In this document: one piece after another, positions 30,311 to 36,838 of the stretch
How positions within the stretch are numbered: the first letter of the stretch is position 1
How the letters are laid out: each line of letters starts with the position of its first letter
From: a virus
IMG/VR virus record: IMGVR_UViG_3300044911_003337
Location: 1 to 37,788 of that record
Length of the DNA: 37,788 nucleotides
Reading direction: 5' to 3' (one strand)
Made by a program: the position numbers and the translations under genes
Notes under the pieces: generated by a model
What the model saw: only the letters and a program-made list of their open reading frames with translations
Database searches by the model: none
Told to the model about the DNA's origin: nothing

Positions 30311-30814
30311 ATGGCCAGCATCTTGCTTCCCCGATATTCGCCCATGAAATGGGATGACCACTTCTTCGGCACAATCTTCATGAGCATCTTCTTTGTCGGA
30401 ATCTTCTTTGGCGATCCGACTGCCAACGCCATCGAGAATCCCAGGTTCGAGAAGATTCTCGACGCCATCGAACAGGTGGAAAGCAGCGGGCGAGGAAAGA
30501 ACACCCCGGACGGCGACAACGGCAAGGCTATCGGGCCATTTCAGATTCACATGGCCTACTGGAGGGACGCCTGCCAGTACGATATCACGCTGGCCGAGTC
30601 GAACTACGAAAGGTGCCGGGAACCCGACTATGCCCGCCGTGTTGTTCGGGCCTATCTGCGCCGCTATGCCAAGGGAAATCTTGAGAATCCCGAAGTGTTG
30701 GCGCGGATCCACAACGGCGGGGGCGGTATTATGAGCAAGAATCGCAATGGCCGGGCGTGGCGCAACACCACCGAATACTGGAACAAGGTCAAGCAAGAAC
30801 TTGAGGAGAACTGA
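30311..30814 (+). CDS. Secreted i-type (destabilase-like) lysozyme
   Basis: The 167-aa product has a hydrophobic segment (FFGTIFMSIFFVGIFFG, about residues 18-34) ending in a likely signal cleavage site after TANA. The mature part resembles invertebrate-type lysozyme: FEKILDAIEQVESSG with the predicted catalytic Glu57, then KAIGPFQIHMAYWRDA, YERCREPDYARRVVRAYLRR and LARIHNGGGG. Such enzymes split peptidoglycan glycan strands, so it may act in lysis or entry. No holin is seen nearby. AAAGGAG precedes the start; the gene lies 41 nt after sigma without a visible promoter. Confidence 0.85.
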   Translation: MASILLPRYSPMKWDDHFFGTIFMSIFFVGIFFGDPTANAIENPRFEKILDAIEQVESSGRGKNTPDGDNGKAIGPFQIHMAYWRDACQYDITLAESNYERCREPDYARRVVRAYLRRYAKGNLENPEVLARIHNGGGGIMSKNRNGRAWRNTTEYWNKVKQELEEN

Positions 30815-30817
30815 GCT

Positions 30818-31006
30818 ATGGGTCGGCCACCTCCTACCGTTCCCGTCTATGCCCCGTGGATTTCGCGCGGAAAGGTGAATATCATCAAGTGCGCGCATTG
30901 CGGCAAGCGCAGAAGAAACCCAGATCAATGCACCGGTTGCGGTTCTACCCAGACTGTGATGGTCCAGGTGGATCGTTCGCCAAACCAAAAGGATCAACGC
31001 CAATGA
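30818..31006 (+). CDS. Small zinc-ribbon protein
   Basis: A 62-aa protein with two Cys pairs, KCAHCGKRRR and QCTGCGST, spaced as in a zinc ribbon, and a basic central part. It starts 3 nt after the lysozyme stop and overlaps the next start as ATGA, so it is in an operon running from the sigma gene. Zinc ribbons like this often bind RNA or proteins; the partner is unknown. Confidence 0.78.
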   Translation: MGRPPPTVPVYAPWISRGKVNIIKCAHCGKRRRNPDQCTGCGSTQTVMVQVDRSPNQKDQRQ

Positions 31007-31419
31007 GCAAGAAGCATGAACAATTGGTGATGCGGGCATTGAGGGCGGCACGAAATGCGCTGCACTCGGCCCAACTCACCCACGAAGTGATGTTCGAGGA
31101 AAGGTCGCCAGTGAAATCATTCGGGCCTACGGCCTTGGATGTGCTGAGGGGTTGCTGGTTTGGTACGCCCGAGCAGATCGAGAACGCCCTGATTCTCATT
31201 AAGCAGGCGACGTCCAAGCCCAAGCCCAAGACATGGCGCATTGTGTTGGAGGGAAGAAAGGGTCCCGATGAGTTGGTGCTGACCTGCCGCGCATGCAACC
31301 TTCGAGAAGCAACGAACTGGGTTTTTAATGAAGCAGAGGTTGATTGGGACCGATGGCGGCATCCCACCATCACCGTGGCCAAGCCCAGGCCCAAGCCCAA
31401 GACCAAGACCAAACGCTGA
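31003..31419 (+). CDS. Unknown protein with Lys-Pro repeat tail
   Basis: A 138-aa product whose ATG overlaps the zinc-ribbon stop. A helix-rich N-terminus (LVMRALRAARNALHSAQLTH) is followed by TSKPKPKTWRIVLEGRKGPD and a C-terminal KPRPKPKTKTKR tail. The K-P tract suggests a flexible, nucleic-acid-binding or anchoring tail. A strong terminator follows. Function unknown. Confidence 0.75.
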   Translation: MSKKHEQLVMRALRAARNALHSAQLTHEVMFEERSPVKSFGPTALDVLRGCWFGTPEQIENALILIKQATSKPKPKTWRIVLEGRKGPDELVLTCRACNLREATNWVFNEAEVDWDRWRHPTITVAKPRPKPKTKTKR

Positions 31420-31424
31420 AAGAG

Positions 31425-31452
31425 ACCCCGGCATTGTGTCCGGGGTTTGTTT
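31425..31452 (+). terminator. Intrinsic terminator
   Basis: ACCCCGG-CATTGTGT-CCGGGGT, then TTGTTTG. Confidence 0.82.
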
Positions 31453-31461
31453 GTGTCGAGG

Positions 31462-31471
31462 CAGACCCGAT
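31462..31471 (+). repeat. AGACCCGAT box, half site
   Basis: Copy 13 and the last one. It lies 35 nt before the first class 2 promoter. Confidence 0.85.
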
Positions 31472-31496
31472 GTTTAGAAAGAGCCAGAAAAATCTA

Positions 31497-31523
31497 GAAA
31501 TTGGCGAACGAGCGGCATAGAAT
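31497..31523 (+). promoter_or_regulatory. Class 2 promoter
   Basis: TCTAGAAAT, then AGCGGCATAGAAT; GAAA starts 21 nt before TAGAAT. There is no TTGAC and no TGCGGGTA. Confidence 0.75.
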
Positions 31524-31530
31524 GGACACC

Positions 31531-31938
31531 ATGATCAAACTCTCTGAAGCCGATTCTCGAATTGTTCTCTACGCCAAGGGCCACAGTGGTTCGTGGGGTG
31601 GGCGTGAGAAAGATGTGCTGGGCAAGACTCGCGCCATTCTGGCCGAACGAGCCGGGGTGCCTGCTTGGGGTATTACCGGCCATGATATCGTGGCCGTCTT
31701 GACCGAGCTTCTGACCACTCTCAAGATGGACAAGCTCGACCCCAAGTTCATGCAAAGTGTGATCTTTGGGTGCTTTTGGAACGAAGATGGCAGCAACGCG
31801 CTGGTGAATTTCATCAATGCCGTGTTGGCCAAGATTCAGACCATGCCTGTTCTTGACATGGAAGGCAACGTGCTGGTCGAGATTGCGGGCCTCAAAACCA
31901 CCGAGGAATCTCAGGAAAACTCAACTCCCGAGGCATAG
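31531..31938 (+). CDS. Unknown protein, predicted leaderless
   Basis: A 135-aa product from ATG 31531, which lies 7 nt after the -10 of a class 2 promoter; in-frame ATG 31522 falls inside that promoter. The protein has IKLSEADSRIVLYAKGHSGS, a helix (DIVAVLTELLTTLKMDKL) and a segment FGCFWNEDGSNALVNFI. It ends ENSTPEA, encoded by the next promoter. No family recognised. Confidence 0.72.
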   Translation: MIKLSEADSRIVLYAKGHSGSWGGREKDVLGKTRAILAERAGVPAWGITGHDIVAVLTELLTTLKMDKLDPKFMQSVIFGCFWNEDGSNALVNFINAVLAKIQTMPVLDMEGNVLVEIAGLKTTEESQENSTPEA

Positions 31939-31941
31939 AAT
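31915..31941 (+). promoter_or_regulatory. Class 2 promoter inside a gene end
   Basis: GAAAACTCAAC, then GAGGCATAGAAT. It overlaps the last codons and TAG stop of the upstream gene. Confidence 0.72.
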
Positions 31942-31948
31942 GAGCGGC

Positions 31949-32398
31949 ATGAAAACCACCCCCAAAACAATCTCAGGCGTTTCGATCGATCAGATCCACG
32001 AGCGTCTGCTTCAGGCTGATCGTAGAATCCGCGAGGCGCATCGCAGCGCAATCCAACGCATGCGGGGCAACTCAAGATTCCGTGAACCGGATTTTTGCCG
32101 TCCCGAGGTCCCAACGGCCATTCAGAAAGTCAGTCACTGCCTCTGCAACACCGGTCATGTCGAGGTCAATACCGATGATCTATATCTCCACACGGGCATT
32201 GGTCCCAAAGAGATTGTCGAGGCCATACTCGCAGCCGATCGGTATGCCGACAAGTATGAAGAGTATGTGAAGAAGTGGCACGGGCGGTACGACCGAATCG
32301 AAGCGGCTTACGAAGAAAGGCAAAAACCCTTTATCGACCAGCTAAAGGAACTGGTCGGCAAACAGGAATCTTCGGAAAACTCGACTCCCGAGGCGTAG
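31949..32398 (+). CDS. Unknown protein, predicted leaderless
   Basis: A 149-aa product. ATG 31949 is 7 nt after the class 2 -10; ATG 31940 overlaps the -10. It is helical and charged (IHERLLQADRRIREAHRSAI; VEAILAADRYADKYEEYVKK) with a middle HCLCNTGHVEVNTDDLYLHTG. Like the gene before it, it ends ENSTPEA. Function unknown. Confidence 0.72.
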   Translation: MKTTPKTISGVSIDQIHERLLQADRRIREAHRSAIQRMRGNSRFREPDFCRPEVPTAIQKVSHCLCNTGHVEVNTDDLYLHTGIGPKEIVEAILAADRYADKYEEYVKKWHGRYDRIEAAYEERQKPFIDQLKELVGKQESSENSTPEA

Positions 32399-32401
32399 AA
32401 T
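32375..32401 (+). promoter_or_regulatory. Class 2 promoter inside a gene end
   Basis: GAAAACTCGAC, then GAGGCGTAGAAT, overlapping the stop of the upstream gene. Confidence 0.68.
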
Positions 32402-32606
32402 GGCAAAGAAACTCAAGAGACGCGAGTGGATTCTCACCATTCGCATCAGCACCCTCAGCAGCGATGCGCCAGATGTGCGCGTAATAGGTGGTGATACCAT
32501 CTTCTACCGCCTCAACGACCTCGAAGATGCACGGTACTACCTTCGCAGGTATCGCAAAAAGAAGAAGACCAAACGAAAGGAAAGAAATGCCACGTTGGAA
32601 CACTGA
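32400..32606 (+). CDS. Small very basic protein
   Basis: A 68-aa product, MAKKLKRREWILTIRISTL onwards, with a basic C-terminal run (YYLRRYRKKKKTKRKERN). The ATG overlaps the -10 of the promoter at 32375, so it would have to be read from an upstream transcript, or the true start is later. Its 3' end overlaps the next gene. The charge suggests nucleic acid binding; unknown otherwise. Confidence 0.6.
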   Translation: MAKKLKRREWILTIRISTLSSDAPDVRVIGGDTIFYRLNDLEDARYYLRRYRKKKKTKRKERNATLEH

Positions 32607-32940
32607 ACAGATGAAGGCCGCTCTTGCTCCCCTTGGTGATGTTTATGATGGGGATTACGGGGGCGACTACGACACGACCAACATCTCCGTTTACCCCAAG
32701 GGACGCGAGAGCGGAGATTGCATCTCTGTTGTTGGTTTCCGTCCCGAGAAGTCGCTGAGCGAAGCGGAAAGAGACGATGCCGACGATGTGGAATGCATCG
32801 AACTTCGCAACAACGAGTCGGATTCGGGCGGCGGGCTTCAGAGTGATGACGAGGAAATCTGTGTCCTTTATGGGCGCATCATGGCTCTGGTGCGCAAGAT
32901 GGGATTCTACACGATTCCGCATCATGACCAGCTCTTCTGA
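32587..32940 (+). CDS. Unknown acidic protein
   Basis: A 117-aa product from ATG 32587, preceded by AAAGGAAAG. It begins PRWNTEQMKAALAPLGDVYD and has acidic regions (YDGDYGGDYDTTN; SEAERDDADDVECIELRNNE). It overlaps the basic gene by 20 nt, so the pair is translationally linked. A class 2 promoter starts 10 nt after its stop. Function unknown. Confidence 0.7.
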   Translation: MPRWNTEQMKAALAPLGDVYDGDYGGDYDTTNISVYPKGRESGDCISVVGFRPEKSLSEAERDDADDVECIELRNNESDSGGGLQSDDEEICVLYGRIMALVRKMGFYTIPHHDQLF

Positions 32941-32950
32941 GAAATCTACA

Positions 32951-32977
32951 GAAACCTGAACTCGCACGGCATAGAAT
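32951..32977 (+). promoter_or_regulatory. Class 2 promoter
   Basis: TCTACAGAAACCTGAAC, then CACGGCATAGAAT. This non-coding copy shows the full motif. Confidence 0.78.
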
Positions 32978-32984
32978 GAACACC

Positions 32985-33224
32985 ATGAGCACCAACAACA
33001 AGAAAACACCCAAAGCGTTTGATGGATGCGGATACGTGGTATTTGTGGTGGCCCGCGCCAGACGCAACGGTAAGTTTCCTGGAGTTGAGAAGATTTGCGA
33101 CAAGAAGTTCTTTTGTGATCGCTTCTGCGCCGACATGGACGCCGAGGTTCAGTGGCGCATGGATGGGCGCAAAGGCCCTGCCAATCCCTATCGCGTGTGG
33201 CGTGTGGTGATGACTGCGGAATAA
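32985..33224 (+). CDS. Small Cys-containing basic protein, predicted leaderless
   Basis: A 79-aa product from ATG 32985, 7 nt after the -10; in-frame ATG 32976 overlaps the -10. It holds GCGYVVFVVARARRNGKFPG and KICDKKFFCDRFCADMDAEV, then VQWRMDGRKGPANPY. The three cysteines near the middle might bind metal. The tRNA-like region follows 6 nt later. Confidence 0.7.
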   Translation: MSTNNKKTPKAFDGCGYVVFVVARARRNGKFPGVEKICDKKFFCDRFCADMDAEVQWRMDGRKGPANPYRVWRVVMTAE

Positions 33225-33226
33225 AC

Positions 33227-33339
33227 ACTTGGGTGGAACACGGCGTTTCCCGGGACTTGCAAGCGGGGGTGTTGAAGAGGTGCAACTCTTCGGCACTGCC
33301 GAAAACCCGGTTGAGAGGGTTCGATTCCCTTCCCATCCG
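33227..33339 (+). other. Interrupted tRNA-like element 1
   Basis: A clear T-arm (GAGGG-TTCGATT-CCCTT, 33315-33331) is followed by CCCATCC and G. Upstream GGGTGG (33231-33236) pairs with the 3' acceptor strand (6 of 7), and CCGGG (33250-33254) pairs perfectly with CCCGG (33306-33310) at the anticodon-stem distance from the T-arm. Between them are 51 nt, not 7. The D-arm is short. It is too odd to call a normal tRNA; it could be an intron-bearing, remnant or mimic tRNA. Confidence 0.35.
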
Positions 33340-33346
33340 TTTGGTT

Positions 33347-33468
33347 TGCATAGTAAGTTAATGACAGACTAGGACCGAGAATAGGGTTCAATCCCCAGCG
33401 TCTGCTGTAATGGCGGGATGGTGTATGTAACACGCGGTCCAGTGTGGGGTCGAGTCCCACCTATGCAA
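33347..33468 (+). other. Interrupted tRNA-like element 2
   Basis: TGCATAG (33347) pairs perfectly with CTATGCA (33461-33467). TA follows as positions 8-9, then a D-arm-like AGTT...GACT. GGACC (33372-33376) pairs with GGTCC (33436-33440), as an anticodon stem. The T-arm is GTGGG-GTCGAGT-CCCAC. The loop between the anticodon strands is 59 nt and contains another T-arm-like GGGTTCAATCCC. No U33-anticodon can be placed, so decoding ability is doubtful. Confidence 0.4.
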
Positions 33469-33475
33469 TTGTGGC

Positions 33476-33548
33476 GCACTCGTAGCTCAGTTGGTAGAGC
33501 AGCGGACTTTTAATCCGCTGGCCGTGGGTTCGAGTCCCACCGGGTGCA
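33476..33548 (+). tRNA. tRNA-Lys(TTT)
   Basis: A full cloverleaf: acceptor GCACTCG with CGGGTGC (one G-U), D-arm GCTC-AGTTGGTA-GAGC, anticodon arm GCGGA-CTTTTAA-TCCGC with anticodon TTT, T-arm GTGGG-TTCGAGT-CCCAC and discriminator A. CCA is not encoded. The next gene begins 2 nt downstream. Confidence 0.96.
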
Positions 33549-33550
33549 TT

Positions 33551-34018
33551 ATGACACACAACTTCTTTGACGATCCCCGCAAAGCGCAAATTCTGACTCG
33601 CCTCAACTTCTATCGAAACCTCATCGATGACGCCGGATCCACGCAGTTGGCGGGCCTTCTCTCTTGGCGCATCGAAAAGTTGTATGACGTTGATGGGGAT
33701 GAGTTCAAGAAATTCGATGGCGTGCCATTGACCAACAAGGACGGGACGCCTATCGTTCTGGATGACGACACTTTTCCGTACCACATCACTGGTACAGAGG
33801 CCTTTGGTATGTTCAGCAAAGGCGAGGATGGCCGCGACTATTTCCTGGGTATTCGCGGGGACACCCTGCGCACGATTATCGAGCAGAAGTTCGAGGACAT
33901 CCGCACCATGAGATTTCCTGTTTCTTACTTTCAGGTGGAATACGAAGGCAAACCGCATAACATCTGCAACCAAAGCAGCGGCCTTTGCTTTTCGTCATTG
34001 ACTCAATCGAACAAGTGA
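33551..34018 (+). CDS. Unknown protein after tRNA-Lys
   Basis: A 155-aa product starting 2 nt after the tRNA, so its mRNA would begin within or right after tRNA processing. The N-terminus is helical (NFFDDPRKAQILTRLNFYRN). The middle reads DGVPLTNKDGTPIVLDDDTF, and the C-terminus RFPVSYFQVEYEGKPHNICN. No ribosome-binding site is clear. No family recognised. Confidence 0.75.
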   Translation: MTHNFFDDPRKAQILTRLNFYRNLIDDAGSTQLAGLLSWRIEKLYDVDGDEFKKFDGVPLTNKDGTPIVLDDDTFPYHITGTEAFGMFSKGEDGRDYFLGIRGDTLRTIIEQKFEDIRTMRFPVSYFQVEYEGKPHNICNQSSGLCFSSLTQSNK

Positions 34019-34030
34019 AATAGAGGCACC

Positions 34031-34243
34031 ATGACAAACGACAAAAATCTCCGCACCTACATCGTGGCTTTTCGTTACACCACCAACGACCCGGAACTCG
34101 ACCCGTCCAAGTTTGATTTCCACAGTCTCTTGGATATTGGTCCGGGTGAGTTCATTTCAAATGTCGCGTCTTACAAAGTATCTACCACAGAAGAGGATAG
34201 GGTCGCATTTGAGGCAGATCAGATGAACCTATGGAGTGATTGA
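34031..34243 (+). CDS. Unknown small acidic protein
   Basis: A 70-aa product 12 nt after the previous stop. It reads YIVAFRYTTNDPELDPSKFD, then a short helix-strand part (LDIGPGEFISNVASYKV). AGAGG lies 5 nt before the ATG. It is probably cotranscribed with its neighbours. Function unknown. Confidence 0.68.
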   Translation: MTNDKNLRTYIVAFRYTTNDPELDPSKFDFHSLLDIGPGEFISNVASYKVSTTEEDRVAFEADQMNLWSD

Positions 34244-34251
34244 GAAAACAA

Positions 34252-34404
34252 ATGGAAGATTTCACCACATGGCGAATCAGCGACCTTGAGCACGAAGCCG
34301 AGAGAATCTACAGCTTGCTCTACAGAATTGTGACCATCAGAAATCCACAAACCGAACTGCGAGCCCGACTGGCCGCAGTCAACGCCGAGATTGAACGAAG
34401 GTAA
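34252..34404 (+). CDS. Small helical protein
   Basis: A 50-aa ORF starting 8 nt after the previous stop. It is a single amphipathic, charged helix pair (LEHEAERIYSLLYRIVTIRN; TELRARLAAVNAEIERR). The next gene starts 7 nt after its stop, so it belongs to the same operon. Function unknown. Confidence 0.65.
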   Translation: MEDFTTWRISDLEHEAERIYSLLYRIVTIRNPQTELRARLAAVNAEIERR

Positions 34405-34411
34405 CAAGCCG

Positions 34412-34630
34412 ATGCAAGACGAACCCCGAATGTTCATTAAGGATTTCCCCAAGTCTCTGCTTGACAAGTGCCCCAGTGACCAGAGAATGGGCCAGTGGAT
34501 CATCAACAATCGCCACAAGACGATGAGCATGATGTTCAACGAAGAGGTCGAGTGGCGGCGCAAGCTCTGGTATGTCTCGAACCAGGATTTCTGGAAAGAA
34601 TTTGCGGCTATCGTGGACGTCACGAAGTAA
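34412..34630 (+). CDS. Unknown small protein
   Basis: A 72-aa product from ATG 34412 with AAGG upstream; a TTG 21 nt earlier is less likely. It holds MFIKDFPKSLLDKCPSDQRM and WRRKLWYVSNQDFWKEFAA. Aromatic-rich and probably helical. A class 2 promoter follows 7 nt later. Function unknown. Confidence 0.68.
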   Translation: MQDEPRMFIKDFPKSLLDKCPSDQRMGQWIINNRHKTMSMMFNEEVEWRRKLWYVSNQDFWKEFAAIVDVTK

Positions 34631-34637
34631 ATCTGTA

Positions 34638-34664
34638 GAAACCTCAACATCAGCCGCATACAAT
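34638..34664 (+). promoter_or_regulatory. Class 2 promoter
   Basis: TCTGTAGAAACCTCAAC, then GCCGCATACAAT. Confidence 0.78.
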
Positions 34665-34694
34665 GGCGAGAACCCAGACACTCAAGGAGTCCAA

Positions 34695-35006
34695 ATGGAC
34701 GACAAGACGCTTCGACTCACGATGAACTTTGATCTTGCCACGCATGCCAGTTCGTTGCGCGAGGCTCTGGAACAGCAACTGATTCGGGTGACCGAAAAGA
34801 TCCACTACCAAAGCTCGGTCGCCTGGGCAAACGCAAAGCAGAAGTATACCTCTACCGTGTTCACCGAGATGGATCTGCTGATTCAGCAGTACCGGGACAT
34901 TCAGGAGATGCTGGCTGCCATGCACACCATCGTTGAGCAATCGGCCAACGTCTACAGCGGCGAGACCAACTATGACGCGATCGAGGCTGTCGTGACGTTT
35001 AGTTGA
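34695..35006 (+). CDS. Unknown helical protein
   Basis: A 103-aa product with AAGGAG upstream. It is almost wholly helical (SSLREALEQQLIRVTEKIHY; FTEMDLLIQQYRDIQEMLAA; MHTIVEQSANVYSG), suggesting a coiled coil. It has its own class 2 promoter. Function unknown. Confidence 0.73.
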   Translation: MDDKTLRLTMNFDLATHASSLREALEQQLIRVTEKIHYQSSVAWANAKQKYTSTVFTEMDLLIQQYRDIQEMLAAMHTIVEQSANVYSGETNYDAIEAVVTFS

Positions 35007-35014
35007 AATCTGTA

Positions 35015-35041
35015 GAAACCTCAACATCAGCCGCATATCAT
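35015..35041 (+). promoter_or_regulatory. Class 2 promoter
   Basis: TCTGTAGAAACCTCAAC, then GCCGCATATCAT; identical to the previous one except in the -10. Confidence 0.75.
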
Positions 35042-35081
35042 CTTGTGTGTGGTAGATCAAAGACACAAACGGAGAACGAAA

Positions 35082-35645
35082 ATGGGTCTGGACATGTATT
35101 TGGTTGGCAAGATTCACCTGAGCACCGCCGAGTTCTATTCGGAGTCAGCCCGGACCACGGCGCAGACCATCATCGACACCACCGGCGTTGCGCCCGACAA
35201 AGACAGCCCGTTCATGGACGTCAGCGTGAACGTCGGCTATTGGCGCAAGGCCAACGCCATTCACAACTGGTTTGTGACGAATGTTCAGGGTGGCGAGGAC
35301 GATTGTGGGCATCACATGGTCGGTCGTGACCAACTGGTGGCTCTGCGCGATCTGTGCCAGAAAGTGCTGGACGAATCCAAGACTGCCCCCGGGCAGTTGA
35401 AAGCCGGAACCACGTTTCATGGCGATGGAAAGGTCGAGCACCACATGGTCGCCGGTGAGGTCATCACAAACTCCGAAGTCGCCGCGTCTTTGCTGCCCAC
35501 CACCGGCGGCTTCTTCTTCGGCGACACCGAATACAACGACTACTACATGCAAGACCTGAAGGACACCATTGGCATCGTCGATAAGGCCGTGAAGCTGATC
35601 GACGAGAAGAAGATCGACTATTGTGAATATCACGCCAGTTGGTAA
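35082..35645 (+). CDS. Conserved phage protein of unknown function
   Basis: The 187-aa product begins MGLDMYLVGK and holds YWRKANAIHNWFV, EDDCGHHMVGRDQLVALRDL, LLPTTGGFFFGDTEYNDYY and DLKDTIGIVDKAV. From memory this set recurs in many phages and some bacteria as an uncharacterised family of about 170-200 aa. GGAG precedes the ATG. The conserved His, Asp, Cys and Tyr suggest an enzyme, but no reaction is known. Confidence 0.85.
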   Translation: MGLDMYLVGKIHLSTAEFYSESARTTAQTIIDTTGVAPDKDSPFMDVSVNVGYWRKANAIHNWFVTNVQGGEDDCGHHMVGRDQLVALRDLCQKVLDESKTAPGQLKAGTTFHGDGKVEHHMVAGEVITNSEVAASLLPTTGGFFFGDTEYNDYYMQDLKDTIGIVDKAVKLIDEKKIDYCEYHASW

Positions 35646-35671
35646 GAAACTTCACGGCGTCGGCATAGAAT
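35646..35671 (+). promoter_or_regulatory. Class 2 promoter
   Basis: AGAAACTTCAC, then GTCGGCATAGAAT; spacing is 1 nt shorter than in the others. Confidence 0.65.
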
Positions 35672-35743
35672 CTCAAGAGAACTGAAATGTGCCCGAATGT
35701 TTCGGGTGCAAAGAAGAACCAAGCGACAAAGGACGACAGAATC

Positions 35744-36037
35744 ATGGCCAAGAAGACCACCACCACCGCCACCAAGAAGAAGACCTCCCGCAAGACCAGC
35801 ACCGACACCGCGCTGCGTTCGATGATCGGCAAGCCCATCTGCCTGTTCTGCGCGAACTACATCTACAACGGTGTGCTCGTCTCGGTGAGCGACAGCGATG
35901 TGACCCTGGCGAACGCCCACATCGTGTACGAAACCGGCCCCCTGACCAACCCCACCTACAAGGACGCACAGGCCCTCTATGGCACGTCGTGGAACGTCAG
36001 CCGTGGGGCGATCGAGAGCTTTGGCCCCGGCAAGTAA
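35744..36037 (+). CDS. Unknown protein with Lys/Thr-rich tail
   Basis: A 97-aa product from ATG 35744 with AAAGGA upstream (ATG 35687 in frame is possible but has no such site). Residues 1-17 are K/T-rich (MAKKTTTTATKKKTSRK), like the start of the gene at 24304. The rest is beta-like (MIGKPICLFCANYIYNGVLV; SDVTLANAHIVYETG), with CLFC as a possible metal site. A strong terminator follows. Confidence 0.75.
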   Translation: MAKKTTTTATKKKTSRKTSTDTALRSMIGKPICLFCANYIYNGVLVSVSDSDVTLANAHIVYETGPLTNPTYKDAQALYGTSWNVSRGAIESFGPGK

Positions 36038-36073
36038 GCAACGGGGGAAGAATAGTTCACCTCGGCATAGTTC

Positions 36074-36104
36074 AGGCCATACTTGTGTATGGCCTGTTTT
36101 CTTG
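36074..36104 (+). terminator. Intrinsic terminator
   Basis: Perfect 9-bp stem AGGCCATAC-TTGT-GTATGGCCT, then GTTTTCTT. Confidence 0.88.
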
Positions 36105-36105
36105 A

Positions 36106-36836
36106 AAGAGTGTCACGGCGATGATGCCAAAAAAACATGGCCAATGGTCTAGGTGTTGGTCTGGGTCCAATTCCGAATCTCGTTCTGTGTCCCCCTCTGG
36201 TTCCAAACCTTACCCGGGGTCTGGGCATAGGTCTTGGATTAGCTGGAGAACGCAGCAATGACCCACTGGAGAGGAAAGTATAGATCTTTGTCCAAATGTA
36301 GGTCTAGATGCGCATTTAGAACCGGGGCTTGGAGCGGATCCGCGTCTTACACTACGTCTTGGACTGGGGCCAAGTCTTGGACTACGTCTTGGACTGGGAC
36401 TCGAAGGCGCACACCAAAATGAAAAAACCACCCAAATCTGAATCAGGATGGCTGTCACCCATCAGGTGGGGACACCGAAGCTGCGGATGCGGATCGCACC
36501 ACGCGTCGGGATCCGGAACCAAATCTTTCACCCAATCTTGGTGCGTACGCACGATCTGGTCTTGGAGTGGATCCGGGTCGATGCGGGGGTCTATGTGGAA
36601 ATGAAGAAATACAAAAACAGAAGCAATGTCAGTGCATGGACTGGGTCGTATGGGTGGTCGCGGTCTTGGGGCGCGAGTTTGATTGGGTCTTGCGACAGAT
36701 CCGGATCTGGGCTTCGATATAGGACCAAATCCCGAAGCGGACGCCGCCCCAGAAATTGGTCCGTATCTGTGTGTTTGACCGGATTGAGATATAGGTCTTG
36801 GTGCGGCGTTCCATCTGGTTTCTGATGACAAAACTA
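36106..36836. repeat. Degenerate GGTCTTGG-type repeat region
   Basis: About 730 nt without a promoter-linked gene. GGTCTTGG/TCTTGGACT motifs recur, most densely at 36344-36400. Read on the plus strand, pieces encode Gly-Leu-Gly tracts (a 48-codon ORF at 36137-36283 reads NGLGVGLGPIPNLVL), but frames shift and stops interrupt. It may be a decayed repetitive gene or non-coding repeat. Long minus-strand ORFs here (up to 149 aa) are Pro/Arg-rich mirror readings and I do not call them. Confidence 0.6.
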
Positions 36837-36838
36837 TA

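Noticed and set aside
29876-31051. 391-codon frame on the minus strand
   Set aside because: It runs antisense across sigma, lysozyme and zinc-ribbon genes, all well supported.
19692-31471. AGACCCGAT boxes as a CRISPR array
   Set aside because: Copies are 0.5-1.9 kb apart with genes between them, not regularly spaced short repeats.
33255-33263. Cys anticodon loop (TTGCAA) in tRNA-like element 1
   Set aside because: The flanking bases do not form an anticodon stem around it; only the distant CCGGG/CCCGG pair does.
36382-36831. 149-codon minus-strand frame in the repeat region
   Set aside because: Its Pro/Arg/Ser-rich sequence mirrors the GGTCTTGG repeats, and it has no promoter or ribosome-binding site on that strand.
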